Shown in pieces: positions 1-8,363 of a stretch of 64,000 bases of DNA. The notes under the pieces are model-generated. The model searched no databases, was not told the origin of the DNA, and saw nothing but the letters and a program-made list of their open reading frames with translations. The stretch's first letter is position 1; the number at the start of each line of letters is the position of its first letter. A program made the position numbers and the translations under genes. Source of the stretch: Salinibacterium sp. G-O1 (lineage in GTDB: Bacteria > Actinomycetota > Actinomycetes > Actinomycetales > Microbacteriaceae); NCBI RefSeq assembly GCF_030063305.1, contig NZ_JASISV010000004.1, positions 119,227 to 183,226 of the forward strand, read 5' to 3'.

Positions 1-204
1 GCTTGGCGCACGCGAGATCCAGTTGCCTTCTGGCTGCATCCCGATGATCTCGGAGTGAGCATGTTGCGAGATCTGCCGGATGAGCGTCTTGCGGTAGCCC
101 TCGGGCATCCAGTCGGTGGGCTCGACCCGCTGCTCATTGGCCAGCAGTTCGTCGAAGTGTCGCTGTCCGTCAAGGTGCTGTCCGTCAAGGTCATCCGCAG
201 TCAT
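1..204 (-). CDS. paaA: 1,2-phenylacetyl-CoA epoxidase subunit A, N-terminal part (cut by window edge)
   Basis: Only the first 68 codons are in the window; the gene continues past the left edge. The translation has the hallmark N-terminus of PaaA, with [15 protein letters not shown] followed by [17 protein letters not shown]. PaaA is the di-iron catalytic subunit of the multicomponent monooxygenase that epoxidises the ring of phenylacetyl-CoA. The ATG at 202-204 is preceded by a strong GAGGAG ribosome site about 5 nt upstream. A 15-bp tandem duplication inside the gene (162-176 and 177-191) repeats five residues, LDGQ being seen twice, just before the conserved part. paaBCDE probably follow to the left, but that is inference. 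Confidence 0.93.
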   Translation of the reverse strand, partial: MTADDLDGQHLDGQRHFDELLANEQRVEPTDWMPEGYRKTLIRQISQHAHSEIIGMQPEGNWISRAPS

Positions 205-220
205 GATGGCTCCTCTTCAA

Positions 221-240
221 CTTACCGGGCGTTCAGTAAC
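221..240. promoter_or_regulatory. Candidate operator, paaA/paaR intergenic region
   Basis: An imperfect palindrome with CTTAC and GTAAC ends lies between the divergent paaA and paaR starts. Read on the minus strand it contains TACTGAACG, matching TACTGACCG at two other paa promoters (3052-3070 and 6291-6310). It is probably bound by the TetR regulator encoded next to it; this is inferred from position and repetition. Confidence 0.55.
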
Positions 241-326
241 TCTACCAACTATGATGTGACTGATCAAGCGTCCGGCTCCACTAGAGTCGGGAGACCAACG
301 ACCGGCAGCGTCCCAAGGAGTACCGC

Positions 327-965
327 ATGGCAGGCCCAGCCCCGGAGGCGCGCGAACAGCGGCGCGGAGGCAACGGACGAAGCGGTCGCGATCCCTACGA
401 CCTCAGCGCCGTGCTCGACATAGCGGTCGCCGCATTCAACGACTTCGGCTACGAAGCGACGTCGATGGGCGCTCTCGCAGAACGACTGGGCACCAGCAAG
501 TCTGCGGTCTACTACCACGTCTCCGGCAAGGAAGACCTGTTGCGGCTGGCGCTCGATCGCGCGCTTGGCCACCTCGAGGCTGTGCTCACCGAGCCCGAGG
601 CGACCTCTGGGCCCGCCGATGAGCGACTGCGGTTCGTGCTGCGTGGAGCCGTGCGGGTGCTCGTCGACGATTTGCCGTACGTGACGCTGCTGCTGCGCTT
701 GCGAGGCAACACTCAGGTCGAACGGGACGCGCTCGAACGTCGTCGCGAGTTCGATCACTCCGTCGCCACCCTCGTCGATGAGGCACGCACCGCCGGCAGC
801 CTGCGGTCAGATGTCGATGCCCGCACCACAACCCGGCTTCTGTTCGGCATGATCAACTCGATTGTCGAGTGGTACAAGCCGGGCGGGCCGCTCACGAGCG
901 AACAGCTCGCCGATGATGTCATCACCGTCGCCTTCGACGGGCTCGGCGAACGGTCCGACCGCTAG
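327..965 (+). CDS. paaR: TetR/AcrR-family regulator, probably of the phenylacetate genes
   Basis: A 212-residue protein with a TetR helix-turn-helix near residues 28-75 (AAFNDFGYEATSMGALAERL, then SKSAVYYHVSGKEDLL), and a ligand/dimer domain after it with the TetR_C-like segment GMINSIVEWYKPGG. It sits between paaA and paaZ, divergent from the first and convergent with the second, so it is most likely the phenylacetyl-CoA-responsive repressor of the cluster; the effector is not visible. AAGGAG upstream of the ATG supports this start. Its TAG stop abuts the stop of paaZ with no spacer. Assignment to TetR is firm; assignment to phenylacetate control comes from context. Confidence 0.85.
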   Translation: MAGPAPEAREQRRGGNGRSGRDPYDLSAVLDIAVAAFNDFGYEATSMGALAERLGTSKSAVYYHVSGKEDLLRLALDRALGHLEAVLTEPEATSGPADERLRFVLRGAVRVLVDDLPYVTLLLRLRGNTQVERDALERRREFDHSVATLVDEARTAGSLRSDVDARTTTRLLFGMINSIVEWYKPGGPLTSEQLADDVITVAFDGLGERSDR

Positions 966-3032
966 TTATTTCTTGGCGACGAGGGTCAGCACCTCGTAGG
1001 TCGCTACCGGTTCGTCCCGCTGGTTCGTCAGCACGGCATCCCAGCGCACCTCGCCATACTCCTCGTTCTCGCGCGGAGTGATCTCTTTGGCGGTGAGGCT
1101 CACCTTCACCCGGTCACCCGGTACGACCGGCGTCAGGAAGCGGAGGTTGTCCAGGCCGTAGTTTGCCAGCACGGGGCCTGGCGCCGGGTCGACGAACAGT
1201 CCGGCCGCCCACGACAGCAGCAGGTACCCGTGCGCGACTCGGCCGGGGAAGAACGGGTTCGCGGCGGCGGCCTCCTCGTCGGTGTGGGCGTAGAACGTGT
1301 CGCCGGTGAACTCGGCGAAGTGGGCGATGTCGTCGAGGGTGATCTCACGTTCGGCCGACTTGACGGCGTCGCCGATGGTGAGGCGCGACAGCGGCTTTCG
1401 GAACGGATGCTCGCCCTCGACGATCTCGGCACCGGCGCGCCACTGGCCGGTCAGGCCGGTCAGCACCGCGGGGGAGCCCTGGAGGGCGAGACGACGCATG
1501 AACCGTTTGACGGCCCGGATGCCGCCGAGCTCCTCGCCGCCGCCGGCACGGCCGGGGCCGCCGTGCACCAGGTGCGGCACGGGTGATCCGTGTCCGGTGC
1601 TCGTGCGCGCGTCATCCCGGTCCAAAACAAGGAGGCGGCCGTGGTACCCGGCAATGCCCTCAACGATCCGGGCGACGGTCTCGGGTTCGTAGCTGGCGAT
1701 GGTGGCCACAAGCGAGCCGCCGCCACGATTAGCAAGGCGGATCGCATCATCGACGTCGGTGTAGCCCAGCACGGATGCCACGGGCCCGAAGGCCTCGATC
1801 TCGTGCACGGCCTCGCAGTCTGCATCATCGAAACGCAGCAACACCGGTGCCAGGAACGCGCCATCCGGAGCGACTGCGTTGGAGCCGTCCTCCAAGGTCA
1901 CCGTCGGGTCGTCGAGGCTTCCGTGGACGATCCGGCCGCCGCCTGAGACGAGCGCCTGCACGCTGCGGCGCACCTCATCACGCTGCTCGACACTCGCAAG
2001 CGGGCCCATCGTCACGCCCTCGGCGCGCGGGTCGCCCAGCGTCACCCGGGAATCGAGCCGTTCGCCGATCGCCCCGATGACTGCGTCGACCATCTCGACG
2101 GGAACGATGATCCGGCGAATACTGGTGCATTTCTGCCCGGCCTTCGAGGTCACTTCCGTGACGACGGATGCCACGAAGGCGGCGAATTCGGGGGCATCGG
2201 GCGTGACATCCGGCCCCAGAATCGCCGCGTTGAGTGAGTCGGTCTCCACAGTCAGGCTCACACCCCGGGATATCACGTTTCGGTGCACCGCCAACGAGGC
2301 AGCCGTGCTCGCCGATCCGGTGAACGACACGTGGTCGCGCATGTCCAGCAGGTCGAGCAGGGTGCGTGCCCCGCCGCACACGAGCTGCAGCGATCCCTCG
2401 GGCAACAGACCGGATTCGACCATCACCCGCACCGCGGCTTCGGTCAGGATCGCCGTCGGGGTCGCCGGCTTGACGATGCTTGGCACGCCCGCCAGAAAGG
2501 CGGGTGCAAATTTCTCGAGCATGCCCCACACCGGGAAGTTGAAGGCGTTGACCTGGAACGCGACACCGGGGATGCGTTCGTAGACATGCTGGCCCCCGAA
2601 CGACCCGTCGCGCGAAAGGTTCTCGGCGTTGCCGTCCACGATGCGCGTGTGCACGTTGGGCAACTCTCTGCGACCCTTCGAGCCGTACGTGAAGAGCACA
2701 CCAATGCCGCCGTCGACGTCGACCATGGAGTCGCGGGATGTCGCGCCCGTGCCCGCGCTGATTCGGTAGAGCTCCGCCTTCGCCTCGGTGAGTGCTCCCG
2801 CCAGTGCCTTGAGCAGCAGGGCCCGCTCGTGAAAGGTCAGGGCGCCGAGGCTCTTCTGGCCCACCGTGCGGGCGTAGTCGATCGCCCCGGCAAGGTCGAT
2901 CCCGTCACTGCCGACGAGCGCCAGCACCTCGCCGGTCGAGGCATCACGAGTGGGAGTTCCCTCGGTGCCTTCCCACCAGTGACCCTGCACGTAGCTGGGA
3001 AGCATGCGGGTTTCGACGAGCGTCGCGGTCAT
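966..3032 (-). CDS. paaZ: PaaZ: oxepin-CoA hydrolase / 3-oxo-5,6-dehydrosuberyl-CoA semialdehyde dehydrogenase
   Basis: A bifunctional ring-opening enzyme of the phenylacetate pathway, 688 residues. Residues about 1-520 form an aldehyde dehydrogenase domain with the glycine motif SFTGSAST, glutamate at TVETDSLN (about 263) and the catalytic cysteine in SKAGQKCTSIRR (about 302). The C-terminal 150 residues are a MaoC-type hydratase domain (FTGDTFYAHTDEEAA, then FFPGRVAHGYLLLSW). Together they hydrolyse oxepin-CoA and oxidise the resulting semialdehyde. The reading frame stays open to 3224, but MTATLVETRMLPSYVQ at 3032 matches the family N-terminus and has AGAGG just upstream, so I use that start. 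It is divergent from paaI, with 44 bp between the start codons. Confidence 0.95.
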   Translation of the reverse strand: MTATLVETRMLPSYVQGHWWEGTEGTPTRDASTGEVLALVGSDGIDLAGAIDYARTVGQKSLGALTFHERALLLKALAGALTEAKAELYRISAGTGATSRDSMVDVDGGIGVLFTYGSKGRRELPNVHTRIVDGNAENLSRDGSFGGQHVYERIPGVAFQVNAFNFPVWGMLEKFAPAFLAGVPSIVKPATPTAILTEAAVRVMVESGLLPEGSLQLVCGGARTLLDLLDMRDHVSFTGSASTAASLAVHRNVISRGVSLTVETDSLNAAILGPDVTPDAPEFAAFVASVVTEVTSKAGQKCTSIRRIIVPVEMVDAVIGAIGERLDSRVTLGDPRAEGVTMGPLASVEQRDEVRRSVQALVSGGGRIVHGSLDDPTVTLEDGSNAVAPDGAFLAPVLLRFDDADCEAVHEIEAFGPVASVLGYTDVDDAIRLANRGGGSLVATIASYEPETVARIVEGIAGYHGRLLVLDRDDARTSTGHGSPVPHLVHGGPGRAGGGEELGGIRAVKRFMRRLALQGSPAVLTGLTGQWRAGAEIVEGEHPFRKPLSRLTIGDAVKSAEREITLDDIAHFAEFTGDTFYAHTDEEAAAANPFFPGRVAHGYLLLSWAAGLFVDPAPGPVLANYGLDNLRFLTPVVPGDRVKVSLTAKEITPRENEEYGEVRWDAVLTNQRDEPVATYEVLTLVAKK

Positions 3033-3051
3033 GAGGTTCCTCTTTTCACCT

Positions 3052-3070
3052 GCAGAGCGGTCAGTAGACT
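3052..3070. promoter_or_regulatory. Candidate PaaR operator overlapping the paaI -10 box
   Basis: On the minus strand this reads CTACTGACCGCTCT and shares TACTGACCG with the sites at 221-240 and 6291-6310. It overlaps the TAGACT box of paaI and lies 20 nt before the paaZ start, so one bound repressor could shut off both divergent genes. Confidence 0.5.
3065..3070 (+). promoter_or_regulatory. Leaderless -10 box of paaI
   Basis: TAGACT ends 6 nt before the ATG at 3077 and no ribosome site lies between, the spacing expected for a transcript starting at or next to the start codon. Confidence 0.55.
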
Positions 3071-3076
3071 GGCGCG

Positions 3077-3475
3077 ATGACGCCGCAGCCATGGAAGATC
3101 GTGCTCGGAGACCTCGACCGCAAAATGGGAATCGAGATCGTCGAAGAGTCGGCGGAGCGCGTGGTGGCGACCATGCCGGTGAGCACCAATACGCAGTCGT
3201 TCGGCATGCTTCACGGCGGGGCATCGCTCGTGCTCGGCGAGGCGCTCGGCTCGTGGGCGGCCGTCATCCACGCGAGCACGCTGGGCAAGACGGCGGTCGG
3301 TCTCGATATCAGCGCGACGCATCACCGAGGGGCGAAAGCGGGAATCGTCACGGGCACGGCGACCGCCATCCAGCTCGGCAAAACCGTGACCAGCCATGAG
3401 GTCGTCATCACCGATGAGAGCGGAGCGCGGCTGTGCACCGTGCGCATCACGAACCTCATCGTGGAGAAACGCTAG
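3077..3475 (+). CDS. paaI: Hotdog-fold acyl-CoA thioesterase PaaI
   Basis: A 132-residue single-domain hotdog thioesterase of the PaaI subgroup. The signature helix MLHGGASLVLGEALG (about residues 43-57) carries the HGG turn typical of these enzymes, followed by the VGLDISATHHRGAK strand. PaaI releases CoA from hydroxyphenylacetyl-CoA and related dead-end products of the pathway. The family also includes the menaquinone thioesterase MenI, but the position between paaZ and paaH favours PaaI. The stop overlaps the paaH stop in the tetramer ctag. Confidence 0.85.
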   Translation: MTPQPWKIVLGDLDRKMGIEIVEESAERVVATMPVSTNTQSFGMLHGGASLVLGEALGSWAAVIHASTLGKTAVGLDISATHHRGAKAGIVTGTATAIQLGKTVTSHEVVITDESGARLCTVRITNLIVEKR

Positions 3476-4326
3476 CCCTCCCACAGGAAGAACCCCTCAC
3501 CCGTCTTGCGGCCGAGCTTGCCCGCCGCGACCATCTCGCGCATCAACGCTGGCGGTTCGAACCGGTCACCGAGGGTGTCGTGAAGGTAGGTGGCAATGTC
3601 CAGCCGAACGTCGAGTCCCACCATGTCGGTGAGGCGCAGCGGCCCCACGGGGAACTTGTAACCCAGCACCATCGCGGCGTCGATGTCTTCCGCCGAAGCG
3701 ACGCCCTCTTCGAGCATCCTGATCGCTTCGAGTGCGATGACAACACCCAGTCGCGAGCTCGCGAAGCCGGGTGAGTCGTTGACGGTCACCGGGGTCTTGC
3801 CGATGGCGGCAACCCAATGCTGTGCCTCACCGATCAGTGCCGGGGAGGATGCCGCGCCGCGCACGATCTCGACGAGCGTCGAACTCGGAACGGGGTTGAA
3901 AAAGTGCAGTCCGCAGAAGCGTTCCGGGCGCGTCAGCGACTCGGCGATGAGGGAAATCGACAGTGAGGAGGTGTTCGAGGCGAGCCAGGCATCGGCGCCA
4001 ACCACGGCCTCCACGCGAGCGAGCGTCTCGGTCTTGAGCGAGAGCATCTCGGGCACGGCCTCGATGACGAGGTCCGAGCCGGCAAGCTCCGCGACCTCGG
4101 TCGTGACCCGGGCCCGGGCTGCGAGCCGGTCGCGCATCTCAACTGTGGTGCCGCGGGCGATGCTCGACTCGATCGCGGTCGTCAGCGCGCTCATGGCACG
4201 CTCCGCGGTCGCGTCGTCACGCTCGAGCACGGTGACCCTTGCGCCGGCGAGCAGGAACGCGTGGGCGATGCCGACACCCATGCGTCCGCCTCCCACGACC
4301 GAAACGATCTGCGGGACGCCGCTCAT
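3472..4326 (-). CDS. paaH: 3-hydroxyacyl-CoA dehydrogenase PaaH
   Basis: A 284-residue NAD-dependent dehydrogenase that oxidises 3-hydroxyadipyl-CoA to 3-oxoadipyl-CoA late in phenylacetate degradation. The N-terminal Rossmann motif is VVGGGRMGVGIAHAF (residues about 10-24). The catalytic histidine region is FCGLHFFNPVPSSTLVEIV, and the C-terminal domain has NDSPGFASSRLG and GLDVRLDIATYL. It is the last gene of a tightly coupled operon paaJ-paaF-paaH: its ATG overlaps the upstream TGA as ATGA. Length matches the short single-domain form of the family. Confidence 0.92.
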   Translation of the reverse strand: MSGVPQIVSVVGGGRMGVGIAHAFLLAGARVTVLERDDATAERAMSALTTAIESSIARGTTVEMRDRLAARARVTTEVAELAGSDLVIEAVPEMLSLKTETLARVEAVVGADAWLASNTSSLSISLIAESLTRPERFCGLHFFNPVPSSTLVEIVRGAASSPALIGEAQHWVAAIGKTPVTVNDSPGFASSRLGVVIALEAIRMLEEGVASAEDIDAAMVLGYKFPVGPLRLTDMVGLDVRLDIATYLHDTLGDRFEPPALMREMVAAGKLGRKTGEGFFLWEG

Positions 4327-5063
4327 GTCGCGCGCCTCGCGAGAAAGGCTGCCATGCGCTCGAACTTGGCTTCCGACTCAAACAGCACCGATTGGGCGAG
4401 CTCATCGATGGCTGGATGCTCAGACCGCGGGGCGCTCATGACCCGTTTGCTGTGCTGCACGGCGAGCGGGTCGAGGGCTGCGATGCGGTCGGCGAAAGCA
4501 TTGGCGGCCGCATCCAGGGCATCAGCCGTGTGCACCTCGGTGACCAGGTGGGCGTCGAGGGCCTGCTGCGCATCGAGCACGCGACCGGCCAGCAGCATCT
4601 CCTTGGCCAGCGGTTCTCCCACCAGCTCGAGCAGGCGCCAGGTCGCACCCGCTGCCGCGATGATCCCCAGCGAGGCCTCCGGATTGCCGAATCGCGCACG
4701 GTCGCTCGCGATCCGGAAGTCGGCGGCGTAGGCGAGCTCAGCGCCTCCGCCGAGAGCCCAGCCGTCGACGGCTGCGATGACCGGCATCGGCAGTGCGGCG
4801 ATTCGGATGAAAAGTCGGGAGTTGATGCCATCGAGCGCGTCTGCCGCCCGGCGCTCGTGCAGCTCGGCGATGTCCGCGCCTGACGCGAACACGCCGTCAC
4901 CGCCACTCAGAATCAGGATGCGCGGGCTGGCCTCGAGGCCCGCACACACCTCGTGCAACTCGTCGACCATCGCGCGGTCGATGGCGTTGCGCACGCTGGG
5001 GCGATGGAGCCTCACGTGCAGGCGGTCGGCCCGATCGTCGACTATCAGCAGGGTCGTGTACAT
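4323..5063 (-). CDS. paaF: Enoyl-CoA hydratase of the phenylacetate pathway (PaaF-like)
   Basis: A 246-residue crotonase-fold protein. The oxyanion-hole segments are GVFASGADIAEL and WALGGGAELAYAADFRIAS, with the catalytic glutamate in ARFGNPEASLGIIAAAGATWRL. In this pathway the family supplies the 2,3-dehydroadipyl-CoA hydratase (PaaF) and the isomerase PaaG; the conserved glutamate and the gene order favour PaaF, but PaaG cannot be excluded. The frame is open to 5111; I use the ATG at 5063 because it overlaps the stop of paaJ as ATGA and begins MYTTLLIVDD, the usual first strand. Confidence 0.85.
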   Translation of the reverse strand: MYTTLLIVDDRADRLHVRLHRPSVRNAIDRAMVDELHEVCAGLEASPRILILSGGDGVFASGADIAELHERRAADALDGINSRLFIRIAALPMPVIAAVDGWALGGGAELAYAADFRIASDRARFGNPEASLGIIAAAGATWRLLELVGEPLAKEMLLAGRVLDAQQALDAHLVTEVHTADALDAAANAFADRIAALDPLAVQHSKRVMSAPRSEHPAIDELAQSVLFESEAKFERMAAFLARRAT

Positions 5064-6250
5064 CACACGGCCTCCACCATGAGTGCGGCACCCTGGCCGA
5101 CGCCGACGCACATCGTGGCGAGACCTCGTCGCGTGTTCTCGCGGTCCATCCGGCCCAGAAGCGTGACCAGCAGCCGCGTGCCCGAGGCCCCAAGGGGGTG
5201 CCCCAAAGCGATCGCGCCGCCGTCGGCGTTCACGATCGACGCGTCGAATCCGAGCGCGCGGATGCAGGCCAGCGACTGGGTCGCGAAAGCCTCGTTGAGT
5301 TCCACGGCACCCACGTCGTCGGTCGTCAGGCCGGTGCGCTCGAGCAGTTTGCGGGTCGCCGGGATGGGGCCGAGACCCATGACTTCGGGTGCGAGACCCA
5401 CCGAGGCGCCGCCGACGACGCGCGCTCGTGGCGTGAGGCCGAGCCGTTCGACAGCGGACTCGCTCGCGACCAGTACCGCTGCCGCACCGTCGTTGAGGGG
5501 GGAGGAGTTGCCCGCCGTCACAATGCTGCCGCCGGGGACGACGGCCCGCAGGCCGGCGAGGGCCTCGAGCGTCGTGTCTGCGCGCGGGCCCTCATCCTTC
5601 GACACCTGCGTTCCCCGGCTGGTGGTGACCGACACGATCTCGCGATCGAAGTGGCCGGCCGCCACGGCAGCGAGTGCCCGCTGGTGAGAGCGGAGCGCAA
5701 ACTCGTCGGCGTCTTGCCGCGAGACCCCCTCCTGCACGCCCACGAATTCGCCGGTCTCCGTCATGGAGAAGGTCGCCTTGTCTCGGGCCGCGAGCCTCGG
5801 GTTGGTGAAACGCCAGCCGATCGATGTGTCGAAGATCTCTCCCGGCCTGGCGAACGCTTTCTCGGGTTTGGCGAGCACCCACGGCGCCCGGGTCATGGAT
5901 TCAACACCGCCAGCAATCACGAGGTCGGCCTCGCCTGACTTGATCATGCTTGCCGCGAGATGAACGGCGGAGAGTCCCGAGGCGCAGAGCCGGTTCACGG
6001 TGATGCCCGGCACGGAATCGGGCAGGCCGGCAAGCAACAACGCCATGCGGGCAACGTTGCGGTTGTCTTCGCCCGCCTGGTTCGCATCGCCAAAGATGAC
6101 GTCATCGATCAGGGCCGCATCCACACCGGTTCGGGCGATGATTTCCGCTATCGCGACGGCGGCGAGATCGTCCGGTCTGACGGTGGAAAGAGTTCCTCCG
6201 TACCGGCCGATCGGGGTGCGAACCCCGTCGATCACAAATGCCTCTGCCAT
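5063..6250 (-). CDS. paaJ: 3-oxoadipyl-CoA / 3-oxo-5,6-dehydrosuberyl-CoA thiolase
   Basis: A 395-residue degradative thiolase that cleaves the beta-oxoacyl-CoA products of phenylacetate degradation to acetyl-CoA and succinyl-CoA. Visible active-site elements are the nucleophilic cysteine in NRLCASGLSAVHL (about 89), the histidine in GGAIALGHPLGASGTR (about 351) and the second cysteine in MCVGVGQG (about 381). It is the first gene of the paaJ-paaF-paaH operon, and the only one with a separate upstream region, which contains a copy of the shared operator at 6291-6310. Confidence 0.92.
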   Translation of the reverse strand: MAEAFVIDGVRTPIGRYGGTLSTVRPDDLAAVAIAEIIARTGVDAALIDDVIFGDANQAGEDNRNVARMALLLAGLPDSVPGITVNRLCASGLSAVHLAASMIKSGEADLVIAGGVESMTRAPWVLAKPEKAFARPGEIFDTSIGWRFTNPRLAARDKATFSMTETGEFVGVQEGVSRQDADEFALRSHQRALAAVAAGHFDREIVSVTTSRGTQVSKDEGPRADTTLEALAGLRAVVPGGSIVTAGNSSPLNDGAAAVLVASESAVERLGLTPRARVVGGASVGLAPEVMGLGPIPATRKLLERTGLTTDDVGAVELNEAFATQSLACIRALGFDASIVNADGGAIALGHPLGASGTRLLVTLLGRMDRENTRRGLATMCVGVGQGAALMVEAV

Positions 6251-6290
6251 TGTTCGCTACCTTGCGTTACAGCTCGTCGATCCTCGAGTA

Positions 6291-6310
6291 CTTACTGACC
6301 GTTCGTTCTG
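6291..6310. promoter_or_regulatory. Candidate PaaR operator upstream of paaJ
   Basis: CTTACTGACCGTTCGTTC contains the TACTGACCG core found in front of paaA/paaR and paaZ/paaI. It lies about 41-60 nt before the paaJ start, a suitable position for a repressor site. Confidence 0.55.
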
Positions 6311-6388
6311 CAAGAATGGCACGGCTGCGTGACGCCGTCAACCTACGTGCGATGGTGTGGTTTCGTCGATCCCTGGGGCCAAAACGCT

Positions 6389-6394
6389 TAGATT
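6389..6394 (+). promoter_or_regulatory. Leaderless -10 box of psuG
   Basis: TAGATT followed by GAGGGGG and the ATG at 6402. The purine run touches the start codon and is too close to work as a normal ribosome site. Almost the same box, spacer and first codons recur at 10139-10153. Confidence 0.6.
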
Positions 6395-6401
6395 GAGGGG
6401 G

Positions 6402-7316
6402 ATGCCATCACCATTCGTTCTCTCGGCCGAGGTTGCCGACGCCATCGCCACACGCCGTCCCATCGTGGCGCTGGAGTCGACGATCATCTCCCATGGACTT
6501 CCTCGTCCGCGAAATCATGAGGCCGCCGTCGAATTTGAGACGATCCTCAGGGATGCGGGCGTCACGCCGGCGACGATCGCGGTGCTCGACGGTGTCGCGA
6601 GGATCGGGCTCGATGCCGAGGGCCTCGGGCGCATCGCAAACGAGGATCTCGCCAAGGCGAGCGTCCGCGACCTGCCGATCATCGCTGCGGCCGGGCTCAG
6701 CGCTGCAACCACGGTGGCCGCGACATCCCATCTCGCCGCGCTCGCGGGCATCAGGGTGTTTGCGACGGGCGGTCTCGGCGGGGTGCACCGTGGCGCGAGC
6801 AGCACCTTCGACGAATCCGCAGACCTCACGACCCTCGCCGTCACCCCCGTCACCGTCGTGTCGGCAGGGGTCAAGTCCGTGCTCGACATCGCGGCCACCC
6901 TCGAGCGGCTCGAGACGCTGAGCGTGCCGGTGATCGGGTTCGGCACCACGATTTTCCCCAGCTTCTGGCTGCGAGAGTCGGCCTACACGCTCGACTGGTC
7001 GGTGGATGACGCGGCGCAGGTCGCGGCCGTCATGCGCTCGCATGACGAACTCGGTCATGGGCAGGGCATCGTGGTGGCGAATCCGATCCCCCTCGACGAG
7101 CAGTGGGATCCCGCGGAGCATGACCGGATTCTCGCCGAAGCGCTGACGCTGGCCGACGTCGCTGGCGTCAGCGGCAAGGCGGTCACCCCGTTCCTGCTGC
7201 TGAAGATCGTCGAGCTCTCGGGAGGCCGCAGCCTTGAGGTGAACCTCAACCTCGCCCGGAACAACGTGCGGGTCGCGGGCCGCATCGCCGCCGAGTGGGC
7301 GGCGCTGAACGGCTGA
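6402..7316 (+). CDS. psuG: Pseudouridine-5'-phosphate glycosidase
   Basis: A 304-residue enzyme that splits pseudouridine 5'-phosphate to uracil and ribose 5-phosphate in pseudouridine salvage. Family landmarks are VALESTIISHGLPRP near the N-terminus with the active-site glutamate, DLAKASVRDLP with a conserved lysine, FATGGLGGVHRGA, VVSAGVKSVLD, and LNLARNNVRVAGRIA at the C-terminus. The frame is open from 6357, but MPSPFVLSAEVADAI is the usual beginning and lies 7 nt after a TAGATT box. Normally psuG sits beside the kinase psuK; here a PfkB kinase lies 3 kb downstream behind a deleted psuG copy (10151-10219). Confidence 0.93.
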   Translation: MPSPFVLSAEVADAIATRRPIVALESTIISHGLPRPRNHEAAVEFETILRDAGVTPATIAVLDGVARIGLDAEGLGRIANEDLAKASVRDLPIIAAAGLSAATTVAATSHLAALAGIRVFATGGLGGVHRGASSTFDESADLTTLAVTPVTVVSAGVKSVLDIAATLERLETLSVPVIGFGTTIFPSFWLRESAYTLDWSVDDAAQVAAVMRSHDELGHGQGIVVANPIPLDEQWDPAEHDRILAEALTLADVAGVSGKAVTPFLLLKIVELSGGRSLEVNLNLARNNVRVAGRIAAEWAALNG

Positions 7317-7349
7317 CTCCGCCTGAGCGGCTGTGGCGGCCTCAGAGGA

Positions 7350-8258
7350 TCAGCGCAATCCGAGCAGACGTGTCACCACTCCGGCGATCGCGGCATCCTC
7401 GATGCCGAGACCGATCGAGCGGAAGAACACTGGCCGTGTTCCCGACGGCGCGGGGGAGGTGCCCGTCACCAGTTCGGGCAGGTCGCCGAGGATGCGGTCG
7501 ACGCTCCAGCCCGTCGCCTGCGCCGCTGTGAAGTCGGGCACGGCGCCGGTGGATGCCCGGTAGTCGGTGTATACGTCCAGGTCGCCGAGCAGCGCCGGAT
7601 CGATCTCGTGGGCGCCCGGAGCGTTGGTGCTGAGGGAGGTGATGAGAGCGCCGGGGGCGACCTGGGACGCATCAATGACGGCGGCAGCGGCCGATGTGCA
7701 CAGCGCAATCACGTCAGCGTCCGTCGCGCCCTCGACGCCGTGGACGACCTCCACCCCCGGCACCTCGAGTTCCGTGGGGGTTCGGGTGTGCATCCGGAGC
7801 TGCGCTGAGGGACGCACGGCACGCAGGTAGTCAACGTGGGTGCGTGCGACGGCGCCCGAGCCGACGATGGCGATGGTGCTGGCGTCGGGGGAGGCGAGCA
7901 GGTCAACGGCAAGAGCTGTGGTTGCTGCCGTGCGCAGAGTCGTGAGTGCCTTCGAGTCGATGAGGGCGATCGGCTCACCACGGGTGACGTCGAAGAGCAG
8001 AGTCCACGCGGTCACCAGAGCGCCCTCGGACCGGGGGATGTACGGCGACAGCTTGACGGCGTAGATGCCGGCGTCCAGGTCGAGCGTGGGGTAGGAGATG
8101 ATGTCGCCGCCCCCGTCGAGGCCGAGCACGGTCTGCGTGGGCTGCACCGCTCGTCCGGTGGCGAGGGCTCTGAACGACTCGCGCAGCGCGTCGACGACGG
8201 TCGCCGGGTCGAGCGCGGGGATGTCGGTGACGGAGATGATGCGGGGCGTCGATGTCAT
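7350..8258 (-). CDS. Ornithine cyclodeaminase / mu-crystallin family dehydrogenase
   Basis: A 302-residue Rossmann protein of the ornithine cyclodeaminase family, which uses NAD(P) to act on amino or imino acids. Seen: SPYIPRSEGALVTAWTLLFD with substrate-side residues, IDSKALTTLRTAATTALA with the family arginine, and the dinucleotide-binding strand IAIVGSGAVARTHVDYL. Length is slightly short for the family (usually 310-350). It is divergent from an aminotransferase over a 105-bp spacer with two CGCATAA repeats, so the two enzymes probably work on the same amino acid; the substrate is unknown. The ATG at 8258 has AAAGG upstream; the open frame beyond it is noise. Confidence 0.85.
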   Translation of the reverse strand: MTSTPRIISVTDIPALDPATVVDALRESFRALATGRAVQPTQTVLGLDGGGDIISYPTLDLDAGIYAVKLSPYIPRSEGALVTAWTLLFDVTRGEPIALIDSKALTTLRTAATTALAVDLLASPDASTIAIVGSGAVARTHVDYLRAVRPSAQLRMHTRTPTELEVPGVEVVHGVEGATDADVIALCTSAAAAVIDASQVAPGALITSLSTNAPGAHEIDPALLGDLDVYTDYRASTGAVPDFTAAQATGWSVDRILGDLPELVTGTSPAPSGTRPVFFRSIGLGIEDAAIAGVVTRLLGLR

Positions 8259-8280
8259 GGCGGAACCTTTCGGTGTGTAA

Positions 8281-8320
8281 CGCATAATGCTCAATCCGAG
8301 TAGTATAGTGCGCATAACGA
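8281..8320. promoter_or_regulatory. Divergent promoter/operator region with two CGCATAA repeats
   Basis: CGCATAA occurs at 8281-8287 and again at 8311-8317, exactly 30 bp apart. Between them is a TAGTATAGT stretch offering -10-like hexamers on both strands. The XRE-cupin regulator two genes away is the obvious candidate to bind the repeats. Confidence 0.45.
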
Positions 8321-8363
8321 TGGTTTCGCAGTCGTCGACGTCCACCAGCAGAAAGTTGAGACC

